Source: Agrococcus jejuensis
GTDB taxonomy: Bacteria; Actinomycetota; Actinomycetes; Actinomycetales; Microbacteriaceae
NCBI RefSeq assembly: GCF_900099705.1
Contig: NZ_LT629695.1
Location: 2,046,001-2,110,000, forward strand
Length of the DNA stretch: 64,000 bases
Direction: 5' to 3'
Shown here: piece by piece, positions 31,981-40,456 of the stretch
Numbering within the stretch: position 1 is the first letter of the stretch
How the letters are laid out: the number at the start of each line of letters is the position of its first letter
Notes under the pieces: generated by a model
The model's input: only the letters and a program-made list of their open reading frames with translations
Databases searched by the model: none
What the model was told of the DNA's origin: nothing
Translations under genes and position numbers: made by a program

Positions 31981-32927
31981 GCTGGCTCCTTCGCCGAGAG
32001 CGCGCGGGCGACGCGCGAGGGGGTCGGGCGGTCGAGCGCCGTGGACAGCCACGCGCTCGTCTCCGTGAGGGCGTCGAGGTCGACGCCCGTGCGCACGCCC
32101 ATGCCGTCGAGCATCCATACGAGGTCGTCGGTCGCGAGGTTGCCGGTCGCCGAGCGCGCGAACGGGCAGCCGCCGACGCCCGCTGCCGCCGCGTCGAACG
32201 TGCGGATGCCGGCCTCGAGGCCTGCGAGCACGTTCGCCAGGGCGGTGCCGTACGTGTCGTGCATGTGCAGCGCCAGGTGGTCGAGGGGGATGCCGTCGGC
32301 GGCGAGCGCGTCGACGACGCCGCGCACCTGGCCGGGCGTCGCGACCCCGATGGTGTCGCCGAGCGACACCTCGTCGACGCCCCACTCGTGCAGCAGCGTC
32401 GCGACCCGGGTCACGTCCGAGACGGGCACGTGTCCCTCCCAGGGGTCGCCGAAGACCATCGACAGATACCCTCGCACGCGCACGCCGTCGGCACGGGCAT
32501 GCGCCACCACCTCGCGCGCCGCCGCCTCCGTCTGCGCCCGCGCGGCGCCGAGGTTCTCGCGGCTGAACGTCTCGGTGACGCTGAGGAACACCGCCACGTC
32601 CTGCGCGCCTGCGGCGCGGGCCGCGTGGTAGCCGTGCAGGTTCGGCGTGAGCACGGGCGTGCGGATGCCCAGGTCGGCGACGCCCGCCAGCACCGCATCC
32701 GAGCCGGCCATCTGCGGCACGCGGTCGGCCCGCACGAACGAGCCGACCTCGATCACGGGGAGGCCCGCGCCGGCGAGCATGCGGATGGCGTGGATGCGGT
32801 CGTCGACGCCGAGCGCGATGCGCTCGGCCTGCAGGCCGTCGCGCGGCGCGACCTCCCAGATCGTCACGGCGTCGGGCGTGCCCGGCAGCGGCGCGCGCTC
32901 GGGCAGCCCCACGTCGCGCACGCTCAT
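31977..32927 (-). CDS. mvaB: Hydroxymethylglutaryl-CoA lyase
   Basis: A 316-residue TIM-barrel lyase that splits HMG-CoA into acetyl-CoA and acetoacetate. The catalytic R29-D30 pair lies in APRDGLQ, E60 in VIEVGSFV, the metal-binding His pair in LALHMHDTYG, and the signature loop with catalytic Cys in GVGGCPFA. The length is normal. The start ATG overlaps the reductase stop (ATGA). With the reductase it makes the two-step mevalonate breakdown route; leucine catabolism is the alternative role, but no leucine-pathway genes are near. Confidence 0.93.
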   Translation of the reverse strand: MSVRDVGLPERAPLPGTPDAVTIWEVAPRDGLQAERIALGVDDRIHAIRMLAGAGLPVIEVGSFVRADRVPQMAGSDAVLAGVADLGIRTPVLTPNLHGYHAARAAGAQDVAVFLSVTETFSRENLGAARAQTEAAAREVVAHARADGVRVRGYLSMVFGDPWEGHVPVSDVTRVATLLHEWGVDEVSLGDTIGVATPGQVRGVVDALAADGIPLDHLALHMHDTYGTALANVLAGLEAGIRTFDAAAAGVGGCPFARSATGNLATDDLVWMLDGMGVRTGVDLDALTETSAWLSTALDRPTPSRVARALSAKEPA

Positions 32928-34192
32928 CGGCTGGCCCGCAGCGCGGCGAGCTCGCGCTCCGCGACGTCGGCGCGCACGGCGCCCGCTGCGACGATGCGGG
33001 CGGCGAGCGCATCCACCTCGTCGGCGCTCGCCCCGGCCGACACGGCGACGTTGCGCGCGTGGAGGCCCATGTGGCCGCGCTGGATGCCCTCGGCCGACAG
33101 CGCGCGCACGGCGCCGATGTTCTGCGCGAGGCCCACCGACACGACGATGCGCGCGAGCTCGTCGGCGGTCGTCACCTCGAGCATCCGCACCGCCGCCTGC
33201 GCCGCCGGATGGCTGCGCGTCGCCCCGCCGACGAGGCCCACGGGCATCGGCAGCTCGAGCGTCGCCGAGAGGCTGCCGTCGGCATCCCGCTCCCACGTCG
33301 ACAGCGACCGGTACTGCCCGTCGCGCGCGGCGTGCGCGTGGGCGCCCGCCTCGACGGCGCGGGTGTCGTTGCCCGTCGCGAGCACGACGGCCGTGACGCC
33401 GTTCATGATGCCCTTGTTGTGCGTCGCCGCCCGGTACGGGTCGTCGTGCGCGAGCGCGCCCGCCTCGAGCATGTTCGCCACGACCTCGGGGCCGCCGATG
33501 TCGTCGGGGCGGATGCGCACGCGAGCGCGGGCGAGGCGCAGGTCGGCCTTGTTCGTGAGGATGCGCAGCAGGTGCCTGCCCTCGGCGATGCTCGCGAGCA
33601 GGGGAGCGGTCGCCTCCGCCATGGAGTTGACGGCGTTCGCGCCCATGGCGTCGCGCACGTCGACGACGAGGTGCGCGACGAGGTGCGTGCGGTCGCGCCC
33701 GTGGATGATGCGCACGTCGACGCGGCGGGCGCCGCCGCCGTGCTCGACGAGGCGCGGGTCCTGCGCGTTCGCGAGCTCGAGCACCTCGGCCTCGCGCTCG
33801 AGGATGCGCGCGCGGGCGGCGTGCACGTCGGCGACGCCCAGCAGCTGCACCTGCGCCTGCATGAGCGGGCCGGTCGTCGTGGTGGTGAAGCCGCCCGTCG
33901 CTCGGGTCATGCGGGCGACGTTGCTCGCGGCGGCGATCACCGATGGCTCCTCGGTCGCCATGGGCACGAGCACCTCGCGGCCGTCGACGATGAGGTTCGT
34001 CGCGACGCCGACGGGGATGCCGATCGTGCCGATCGCGTGCTCGACCATGCGGTCGGCCTGGGGCAGGTCGATGCCGCCGCCGAGGAAGGCTGCCAGGTCG
34101 TCGGTCCCGATGCCGAGCTCGGCCGCGACGGCCGCGCGGCGCTCGGCGGGGGCGAGGGATCGGAGTCCGCTGAGACGGGAGGTGCGTGCCAC
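32924..34192 (-). CDS. mvaA: Class II (degradative-type) HMG-CoA reductase
   Basis: The 422-residue enzyme resembles Pseudomonas mevalonii HMG-CoA reductase in length and motifs. Catalytic Glu region ATEEPSVIAAAS (about 79-90); nucleotide-binding DAMGANAVN (181-189); catalytic Lys in THNKGIMNG (K260); Asp in LATGND (D276); catalytic His in QRGHMGLHARN (H374). The Lys-Asp-His spacings equal those of the P. mevalonii enzyme (267, 283, 381). Class II enzymes usually run in the direction of mevalonate oxidation to HMG-CoA. The start is GTG 34190-34192, with AAGAAGG upstream. First gene of the operon. Confidence 0.92.
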   Translation of the reverse strand: MARTSRLSGLRSLAPAERRAAVAAELGIGTDDLAAFLGGGIDLPQADRMVEHAIGTIGIPVGVATNLIVDGREVLVPMATEEPSVIAAASNVARMTRATGGFTTTTTGPLMQAQVQLLGVADVHAARARILEREAEVLELANAQDPRLVEHGGGARRVDVRIIHGRDRTHLVAHLVVDVRDAMGANAVNSMAEATAPLLASIAEGRHLLRILTNKADLRLARARVRIRPDDIGGPEVVANMLEAGALAHDDPYRAATHNKGIMNGVTAVVLATGNDTRAVEAGAHAHAARDGQYRSLSTWERDADGSLSATLELPMPVGLVGGATRSHPAAQAAVRMLEVTTADELARIVVSVGLAQNIGAVRALSAEGIQRGHMGLHARNVAVSAGASADEVDALAARIVAAGAVRADVAERELAALRASR

Positions 34193-34333
34193 GGTTGCCC
34201 TTCTTGGCGCGCGTCGTCGCGCTGCCTCGCTCAGTGAAGCGGGGGTGGGGGATGGAGAGGGTGTCTCGGGCGGACACATCGGGATGGGTGTCGGTGTCCT
34301 CTGTCTTCGCCCACGTCGTCGGGCGTCATCCCC

Positions 34334-34382
34334 GCCGCTCCCTGAGGTGCGAGCGGAGGAGGGAGCGGTCTCGAGGGGAGCG
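34334..34382. repeat. Short intergenic element, divergent copy
   Basis: CCGCTCCCTGAGGTGCGAGC at 34335-34354 matches the inverted copy at 12391-12423, but the following bases are changed. It lies beside the longer inverted-repeat element at 34397 in the 34193-34566 gap, which holds no gene. Confidence 0.5.
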
Positions 34383-34396
34383 GAGGCTCCCCTTCC

Positions 34397-34552
34397 AGCT
34401 GGTCGAGGAGCGCAGGCGCGCAGCGCCTCCGCGTCGCGAGACCACGTGACGCGCGTGCTCGGCGCGACCATGCACGTGGCTGTGCAGGAGCGGCGGTCGC
34501 GTGGTCTCGTGACGCGTGCTCGCCCAGGGGCTCGCGCGCTCCTCGACCGGCT
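34397..34552. repeat. Inverted-repeat intergenic element, copy 2
   Basis: A 156-bp copy of the element at 1234-1392. AGCTGGTCGAGGAG at 34397-34410 faces its near-complement at 34539-34552 (one mismatch). It lies between the reductase operon and the PucR-type regulator gene. Confidence 0.7.
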
Positions 34553-34566
34553 GGTGGGGAGCGGCG

Positions 34567-36408
34567 TCAGCGGGAGAGCAGCCGGCGGGCCAGCTCGAGG
34601 CGCACCGCCACCTCGGTGCGGAAGCGCGCCTCGGGGGCGGTCCACGCGTCGCCGAGCAGGGCGCGGATGCGGCCCGCCCGCTGCTTCACGGTGCTCGGGT
34701 GCACCTGCAGCGCCGTCGCCGCGGCGTGCACCGAGCCGCGTGCGTCGAGCAGCGCCTGCATCGTCTCGACGAGCGCCGTGCCGCGCTCGGCATCCCACGC
34801 GAGCACCGGTGCGAGCACGGCGTCGATCGACGCGGCCGCCGCGGCGCCGTCGCCGAAGAGTCCTGCGTACGGCGCGAGGGCAGCGGCGTCGACGGCCCCG
34901 GAGACGCCGAGCCCGGCAGCGAGGCGGGCGCTTGCGATCGCGCGCGAGGCGGCGTCGGCGGCACCGGCGAGCGTCGCCGCCGCGGCGCCGGCGGCGAGCG
35001 GCGCCGGCCCATCGCCGTCGGCGACGTCCGAGCGAGCCGGCGCATCCGCCCCGACCGTGCCCAGCACCTCCGCCGCCGCGTCCGCGGCCACGCTCCCGGG
35101 CACGAGCACGACGAGCCCATCGGGCGTCGGCGCCGTGAGCCATGCGGCACGGCGGCCGGCGATCGCGACCCAGCGGGCGCGCGCATCCGCCGTCGCGGGC
35201 ACCGCCACCGCGACCCAGGGCGCGTCGATCGCGAAGCCGCGCGCCGCGGCCCGCCGCAGCGCCGCGGGGGAGGCGCCGTCGAGCAGGTCGAGGGCGAGCT
35301 CGCCGCGCACGCGGTCCTCGGCATCCGCGACCGCCGAGCGCTGCACGGCGAGGAACGCGAGCACGAGCGCCGCGCGCTCGACGGTGCGGCGGCGCACGCC
35401 GTCGAGCGGCGCCGACCCGCGGCCGACGAGCAGCGCGCCCGGGCGCTCGCGCGACGCGAGCACAGGCGCGACGAGCTCGACCGCGCCGTCGACCGATGCC
35501 GCGACGCCGTCCCGCGCCGCCGCGGCCAGCGCGCGCCCGAGCGCCGGCACCGCATCCGCCAGCGCAGCATCCCCCGCGACGAGCCGACGCGACTCGTCGA
35601 GCAGCGTCACCGGCCGGTCGAGCGCCGACGCCAGCGCCGACACGATCGCCGCGGGCTCCGCGCCATCGACCGCCGCCCGGGCGAGCTCGGCGTGCAGCTC
35701 GGCCGCCCACTCCGTGTGCCTGCGCCGATCCTCGGCGAGCGACGACGCGGCCGCGACGTCCTCGAAGAGCGACGCGATCTGCAGCACGATCGCCGCGTGC
35801 CCGCCGAAGGTCGACAGCAACGCGATCTCGTCGGCCGTGAACCGATGCGCCGATCGCGTCGCCGCGAACAGCACGCCCAGCACGCGGTCGTGCGCCACGA
35901 GCGGCACGCCCAGCAGCGACCGCAGCCCCTCCTCGGCGAGCACGTCGTCGATGATCGCGTCGTGCGGCAGCGTCGCCTGCGCGTACTCCTCGACCCACTG
36001 CGGCGTGCGCGTGCGCACCGCGAGGCTCGCGACGCCCACGCCCGCCGGCACGACCATGCCGAGGAAGCGCGGGGATGCGATGCCGCGCGTCGCGCGCACG
36101 TACAGCTGGTCCTCGCGCTCCTCGTACGCCGACAGGTAGGCGACGTCGACGCCCATGAGCTCGAACGCCCGGTCGACGATGCGCTGCAGCATCGCATCGA
36201 CCTCGTGCACGTCGAGCAGGTCGCGCGTCGACGCCATGACGGCGCCCAGCTGCACGTCGCGGCGCACGAGGCGCTCGCGCTCGTCGAGCAGGCGCCGCAT
36301 CGCCGCGGCGTCGGAGGCGTCGGGCAGCGCGGCGCGGATGCGCGCGTCGTCGACCGGCACGCCTGCGACGGCGTCGTCGAGCATCCTCGACAGCGGCGAC
36401 GCATCCAT
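34567..36408 (-). CDS. GAF-domain PucR/CdaR-type transcriptional regulator
   Basis: A 613-residue regulator. A short helical lead (1-50) precedes a GAF domain (about 60-200: QLGAVMASTRDLLDVHEVDA, then LRSLLGVPLVAHDRVLGVLF and FTADEIALLSTFGGHAAIVL). A central region of PucR/GGDEF-like type follows, and a C-terminal PucR helix-turn-helix (about 550-613: ETMQALLDARGSVHAAATAL, VHPSTVKQRAGRIRALLG). Such proteins usually activate neighbouring catabolic genes when the GAF domain binds a small molecule. It lies directly upstream of the HMG-CoA reductase operon on the same strand, so a mevalonate-responsive role is inferred. Confidence 0.85.
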   Translation of the reverse strand: MDASPLSRMLDDAVAGVPVDDARIRAALPDASDAAAMRRLLDERERLVRRDVQLGAVMASTRDLLDVHEVDAMLQRIVDRAFELMGVDVAYLSAYEEREDQLYVRATRGIASPRFLGMVVPAGVGVASLAVRTRTPQWVEEYAQATLPHDAIIDDVLAEEGLRSLLGVPLVAHDRVLGVLFAATRSAHRFTADEIALLSTFGGHAAIVLQIASLFEDVAAASSLAEDRRRHTEWAAELHAELARAAVDGAEPAAIVSALASALDRPVTLLDESRRLVAGDAALADAVPALGRALAAAARDGVAASVDGAVELVAPVLASRERPGALLVGRGSAPLDGVRRRTVERAALVLAFLAVQRSAVADAEDRVRGELALDLLDGASPAALRRAAARGFAIDAPWVAVAVPATADARARWVAIAGRRAAWLTAPTPDGLVVLVPGSVAADAAAEVLGTVGADAPARSDVADGDGPAPLAAGAAAATLAGAADAASRAIASARLAAGLGVSGAVDAAALAPYAGLFGDGAAAAASIDAVLAPVLAWDAERGTALVETMQALLDARGSVHAAATALQVHPSTVKQRAGRIRALLGDAWTAPEARFRTEVAVRLELARRLLSR

Positions 36409-36422
36409 GGGTCGATCGTGCC

Positions 36423-36806
36423 CTATGGCGCGGGCGGCCACTCCGTGAGCGGTGCGGCGGGCTCGAGCACGCCCGGCTCGACCGGCACGGGCACCTCGTA
36501 CCGAGCCGGTGCCGGGCCGTCGACCGAGCCGAGGCGGTCCTCCACGAGCACGACGCGCGCGCACGACAGCTCGGCGATGCGCGTGCGCACCTCGCGGCCC
36601 TCCTCGATCGCGTACGACCACGTGCCGTCGAGCCAGGCGATCGAGTGCTCGTCGAGCATCGTCTCGATCGTCAGCCACTCGCCGGGCTCGCCGAGCGCGC
36701 GGCCCAGCAGGTCGTGGGCCTGGAACAGCCCGCCCTCGGCGAGATGCACGTAGCCCACGGTCTCGCCGTCGGCGCGTGCGTGGGGCATCCAGTCGTCGGG
36801 GATCAC
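36423..36806 (-). CDS. Hypothetical protein
   Basis: 127 residues, acidic and Pro-rich at the C-terminus, no membrane span, no recognised domain. Internal pattern: GYVHLAEGGLFQAHDLLGRA, EHSIAWLDGTWSYAIEEG, RVVLVEDRLG. The start is GTG 36804-36806, with TAGGGT 6 nt upstream, a leaderless arrangement. It is 14 nt upstream of the regulator gene and could be co-transcribed with it. Confidence 0.65.
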   Translation of the reverse strand: MIPDDWMPHARADGETVGYVHLAEGGLFQAHDLLGRALGEPGEWLTIETMLDEHSIAWLDGTWSYAIEEGREVRTRIAELSCARVVLVEDRLGSVDGPAPARYEVPVPVEPGVLEPAAPLTEWPPAP

Positions 36807-36919
36807 CGCGCGACCCTACCGCGCGACGCCCTCGCGCGCAGCCCGCGCGCACGGCGTGCGCGAGGGGCGTAGCGTGCCGGGGCACGGGATGCGGAAGCGA
36901 CGGCGAAGGAGCAGCGATC

Positions 36920-38347
36920 ATGGCGAGCGACGGGCACAGCAGGGTCAACGCGAGGGTCATCGGCATCGCGATCGCCGCGGCGCTCGGCGGCTTCCTCTTC
37001 GGCTTCGACACCGCCGTCATCAACGGTGCCGTGGATGCGCTCGCGGGCGCCTTCGACCTCGGCGACGCGCTCAAGGGCTTCGCCGTGTCGTCGGCGCTGC
37101 TCGGCTGCGCCGTCGGCGCGTGGTTCGCCGGTCAGGTCGCGAACCGCTTCGGCCGCATCCCCGTCATGCTCGTCGCCGCCGCGCTCTTCCTCGTGTCGTC
37201 GATCGGGTCGGGCCTCGCGTTCGGCGTCGTCGACCTCATCATCTGGCGCGTCGTCGGCGGCCTCGGCGTCGGCGCCGCATCCGTCATCGCGCCCGCGTAC
37301 ATCGCCGAGGTGTCGCCCGCGCACGTGCGCGGCCGGCTCGGCTCGCTGCAGCAGCTCGCGATCGTGCTCGGCATCTTCGCCGCGCTGCTGTCGAACGCCG
37401 CCCTCGCGGCGACGTCGGGCGGCGCCGCCGAGCAGCTGTGGCTCGGGCTCGACGCGTGGCGGTGGATGTTCATGGCCGAGGCCATCCCCGCCGTCGTCTA
37501 CGGCGTCATGGCCTGGCGACTGCCGGAGTCGCCACGCTTCCTCGTCGCGCGCGGCGACGTCGACAAGGCGTCGCAGGTGCTGCTCGACTTCACGGGCGAG
37601 CCCGACGTGAACATGCGCATCGAGCAGATCCGCACGTCGCTGCAGCGCGAGGACCGCGAGTCGCTGAAGGACCTGCTCGGCCGCCGCCTCGGCCTCAAGC
37701 CCATCGTGTGGGTCGGCATCCTGCTGTCGGTGTTCCAGCAGTTCGTCGGCATCAACGTGATCTTCTACTACTCGACGACGCTGTGGCGGTCGGTCGGGTT
37801 CGACGAGTCGGATGCGCTGTTCACGAGCGTCATCACGTCGGTGACGAACATCGCCGTGACGATCGTCGCGATCCTCATCATCGACCGCGTGGGCCGCCGC
37901 CTCATGCTGCTCGCCGGCTCGGCGATCATGGCGGTGTCGCTCGGCACGATGGCCGTCGCGTTCTCGTTCGCGACGTTGGATGCGGAGGGCGCGGCGACGC
38001 TCACCGGGCCGTGGTCGACGATCGCGCTCGTCGCGGCGAACCTGTTCGTCGTCGGCTTCGGCGCGACCTGGGGACCCGTCGTCTGGGTGCTGCTGGGCGA
38101 GATGTTCCCCAACCGCATCCGCGCCGGCGCGCTCGCCGTCGCGGCGGCGGCGCAGTGGGTGGCGAACTTCGCGATCTCGACGACCTTCCCGGTGTTCGCC
38201 GAGATCGGCCTCACGTTCGCGTACGGCTTCTACGCCGTGATGGCGGCGCTGTCGTTCGTCTTCGTGCTGTGGCAGGTGCCCGAGACGAAGGGCGTCGAGC
38301 TGGAGGACATGTCCGAGGAGCTCGAAGTGCGCAAGCGCGGGTCGTGA
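36920..38347 (+). CDS. Sugar porter family MFS transporter
   Basis: A 475-residue, 12-span transporter. Sugar-porter motifs are clear: GGFLFGFDTAVINGA in TM1, NRFGRIPVM after TM2, YIAEVSPAHVRGRLGSLQQL (PESPR-type partner), WRLPESPRFLV after TM6, QQFVGINVIFYYS in TM7, DRVGRRLML after TM8, and VPETKG near the end. It most likely imports a sugar or polyol by H+ symport. ATG 36920 has AAGGAG upstream. A -10-like TAGCGT near 36869 would give a leader of about 45 nt. Confidence 0.92.
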   Translation: MASDGHSRVNARVIGIAIAAALGGFLFGFDTAVINGAVDALAGAFDLGDALKGFAVSSALLGCAVGAWFAGQVANRFGRIPVMLVAAALFLVSSIGSGLAFGVVDLIIWRVVGGLGVGAASVIAPAYIAEVSPAHVRGRLGSLQQLAIVLGIFAALLSNAALAATSGGAAEQLWLGLDAWRWMFMAEAIPAVVYGVMAWRLPESPRFLVARGDVDKASQVLLDFTGEPDVNMRIEQIRTSLQREDRESLKDLLGRRLGLKPIVWVGILLSVFQQFVGINVIFYYSTTLWRSVGFDESDALFTSVITSVTNIAVTIVAILIIDRVGRRLMLLAGSAIMAVSLGTMAVAFSFATLDAEGAATLTGPWSTIALVAANLFVVGFGATWGPVVWVLLGEMFPNRIRAGALAVAAAAQWVANFAISTTFPVFAEIGLTFAYGFYAVMAALSFVFVLWQVPETKGVELEDMSEELEVRKRGS

Positions 38348-38359
38348 GGCCGCCCGCGC

Positions 38360-38479
38360 TGACTGGTCGCAGTTTCCCAGTGACTGGTCGCAGTTGCACC
38401 ACACTGGTCACGGTTTCGGTGCAACCGCGACCAGTGTGCGCGCAACTGTGACCAGTCGGGGTGCACGAGTGACCAGTCC
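38360..38479. repeat. ACTGGTCGC repeat cluster 2
   Basis: Three forward units (near 38361, 38382, 38403) and three reverse units (near 38427, 38449, 38470), with the same AGTTGCACC and TTTCGGTGCAA connecting sequence as cluster 1. It starts 13 nt after the transporter stop and precedes an unknown membrane-protein gene. Confidence 0.75.
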
Positions 38480-38513
38480 CCGCTTCGCGCGGGCGCAGGG
38501 CTAGCGTGGAGGG

Positions 38514-39110
38514 ATGCTGCGCGAGCGCCTGTACCCGACGCCGCGGGGCGTCGTGCTGGGGCAGGCGGGCACGGGGTGGCTCGGACTGATCTCGTCGTGG
38601 GTGCTGCTCGGCTTCGGCTCGGTGCTCACGGCGCTCTCGGGCTCGGGACTCGCCGATCTGTCGCTCGCGTGCGACGCATCCATCCGCGTCTGCGGCGCTG
38701 CGGCGTGGGGCGGCGTCGTCGCCGGCGTCGTGACGCTCGCGGTGTCGGTGCTCTTCTCGATCGTGATCGCGCGCGGCTTCGGGCCGCCCGTGCGGTGGTG
38801 GATCGTGCCCGTCGCGGTCGGCACGCTCGGCGCGGGGCTCGCGCTCGGTGCCCTGCTCGGCTCGGGCGCCGTGTCGGTGCCGCTGCTCGCATCCGGCCTC
38901 GTGGTGCTCGCGCTCGCGATCGCGCTGGGCATCCTGTGCCTCGGCCGGGGCAAGGCCGCGATCTACGGATGGGTGCGGCTCGACGGGCTCTCGGGACGCG
39001 AGGTGCCGATGCGCGGCGTCGAGGTGCTGCTGCCGGCTGCGGCCGCGGTCTCGTTCGCGGCCGCGGCTGCCTTCGCGGTGCACACGGCCCGCCTGCTCGC
39101 CTCCGGCTGA
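38514..39110 (+). CDS. Hypothetical four- to five-span membrane protein
   Basis: 198 residues with hydrophobic spans at about 22-42, 62-85, 95-117, 121-141 and 170-192. A loop between spans 1 and 2 contains two Cys (LACDASIRVCG) that may pair outside. No domain recognised. ATG 38514 has TAGCGT 6 nt upstream. The gene is bracketed by ACTGGTCGC clusters on both sides. Confidence 0.7.
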   Translation: MLRERLYPTPRGVVLGQAGTGWLGLISSWVLLGFGSVLTALSGSGLADLSLACDASIRVCGAAAWGGVVAGVVTLAVSVLFSIVIARGFGPPVRWWIVPVAVGTLGAGLALGALLGSGAVSVPLLASGLVVLALAIALGILCLGRGKAAIYGWVRLDGLSGREVPMRGVEVLLPAAAAVSFAAAAAFAVHTARLLASG

Positions 39111-39126
39111 GCCCGCGTCCTGCATC

Positions 39127-39265
39127 GACTGGTCAGAGATGCGCGGTGACTGGTCGCTATTGCACCGAAACTGCGACCAGTGTGGGGCAATTGCGACCAG
39201 TCAGCCGGAAACTGTGACCAGTCAGCACAAGAAGTGGCCAATCGACCGCGAAGGCGGCCAGTCGG
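39127..39265. repeat. ACTGGTCGC repeat cluster 3
   Basis: Two forward units (39127 and 39148) and three reverse units (near 39172, 39193, 39215), more diverged towards 39265 (GTGGCCA, GCGGCCAGTC). It lies between convergent genes ending at 39110 and 39279. Confidence 0.7.
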
Positions 39266-39278
39266 CCCAGCCCGAGGG

Positions 39279-40103
39279 TCAGACGTCGGCGTGCGGCGGC
39301 TCCGCGTCGACGTCGGACTCGTGCGGCTGCGCCGACACGAGCTCGTGCACGCCCGACACGATCTCGTCGGGGCGGAAGGGGTACTGGTCCATCGACGACT
39401 GCGTCGTGATGCCCGTCAGCACGAGCACCGTGTGCAGGCCCGCCTCCATGCCGGCGATGATGTCGGTGTCCATGCGGTCGCCGATCATGCCCGTGTTCTC
39501 GGAGTGGGCGCCGATCTTGTTGAGGGCCGAGCGGAACATCATCGGGTTCGGCTTGCCGACGACGTACGGCACCTTGCCCGTCGCGGCCGTGATGAGCGCG
39601 GCGACGGCGCCGGTCGCGGGCAGCGGTCCCTCGGCGCTCGGGCCCGTCGCGTCGGGATTCGTCGTGATGAAGCGCGCGCCGGCGTCGATGAGCCGGATGG
39701 CCTTCGTGATCGCCTCGAACGAGTAGTCGCGCACCTCGCCGACGACGACGAAGTCGGGGTCGGTCTCGGTCATGGTGAAGCCGGCGTCGTGCAGCGCCGT
39801 GATGATGCCGGCCTGGCCGAGCACGTAGGCGGAGCCGCCGGGCATCTGCTGCTTGAGGAAGTCGGCGGTGGCGAGCGCCGACGTCCAGATGCGCTCCTCG
39901 GGCACGTCGAGGCCGGATGCGCGCAGCCGGGCTGCGAGGTCGCGGGGCGTGAAGATCGAGTTGTTCGTGAGCACGAGGAACTCGGTGCCGTCGTCGGTCC
40001 ACTGCTGGATGAGCGCCTGCGCGCCGGGGAGCGGATGGCTCTCGTGGACGAGCACGCCGTCCATGTCGGTCAGCCAGCACTCGATGTCGGAACGATCGCG
40101 CAT
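39279..40103 (-). CDS. HAD-IIA family phosphatase (NagD-like)
   Basis: A 274-residue HAD-superfamily protein. Motif I is CWLTDMDGVLVHE (nucleophile Asp), motif II VLTNNSIFTPRDL, motif III Lys in VVGKPNPMMFRSAL, and motif IV MIGDRMDTDIIAGMEAGLHTVLVLTG. The C2-type cap between motifs II and III marks subclass IIA, which acts on sugar phosphates, nucleotides or phosphoglycolate. Start ATG 40101-40103, TACCGT 6 nt upstream; an upstream frame to 40163 is not needed. Confidence 0.9.
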   Translation of the reverse strand: MRDRSDIECWLTDMDGVLVHESHPLPGAQALIQQWTDDGTEFLVLTNNSIFTPRDLAARLRASGLDVPEERIWTSALATADFLKQQMPGGSAYVLGQAGIITALHDAGFTMTETDPDFVVVGEVRDYSFEAITKAIRLIDAGARFITTNPDATGPSAEGPLPATGAVAALITAATGKVPYVVGKPNPMMFRSALNKIGAHSENTGMIGDRMDTDIIAGMEAGLHTVLVLTGITTQSSMDQYPFRPDEIVSGVHELVSAQPHESDVDAEPPHADV

Positions 40104-40189
40104 GTCCCCACGGTAGTCCGCGAAGCCGTGGCGGGGGAGTGCTGGCGCGATGCGTTCGCCCATCGTGCATCTCCCGCGATCGTCGGAGA

Positions 40190-40211
40190 GATCCTTCGAT
40201 CACCGAAGGAC
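40190..40211. promoter_or_regulatory. Palindrome upstream of the giant adhesin gene
   Basis: TCCTTCG (40192-40198) and CGAAGGA (40204-40210) around ATCAC. It matches the palindrome at 18329-18351 at 16 of 19 core positions; two of the three differences are paired and keep the arms complementary. It lies in the 353-bp gap 40104-40456, which has no other gene. Confidence 0.6.
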
Positions 40212-40383
40212 TTTCGAGACGCCTGAAGTATCGGCGAGTGGTACGGCGGCCGACGATCGGCGCGGATGCGGGCGGCACGTCCGCGACTGCCCAATGCTGG
40301 CGGGGCATGTGCCGTCAGTGGGATGCCCTGAGCAATCCACAGGAAGCGGTGTGACGAATGGTGTATGCGAGCGTTCCTCACCC

Positions 40384-40397
40384 GGGGTACATTCGCG
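40384..40397 (+). promoter_or_regulatory. GGGGTACATTCGCG motif shared with the choice-of-anchor G promoter
   Basis: 12 of 14 bases match 18191-18204 on the other strand. If TACATT is the -10 element, translation of the adhesin must start downstream, which agrees with the signal peptide beginning at GTG 40457. Confidence 0.4.
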
Positions 40398-40456
40398 AAC
40401 GACTCACAGCAGCACGAGTCGCTTCCCTGTCGGCTCCCCTTCCCGAGGTGCTCGAA

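Noticed and set aside
30233..34237. Long plus-strand frames opposite the HMG-CoA/TctA operon
   Set aside because: The minus-strand frames carry complete catalytic motifs and coupled starts; the plus frames give His/Arg/Asp-rich sequence only.
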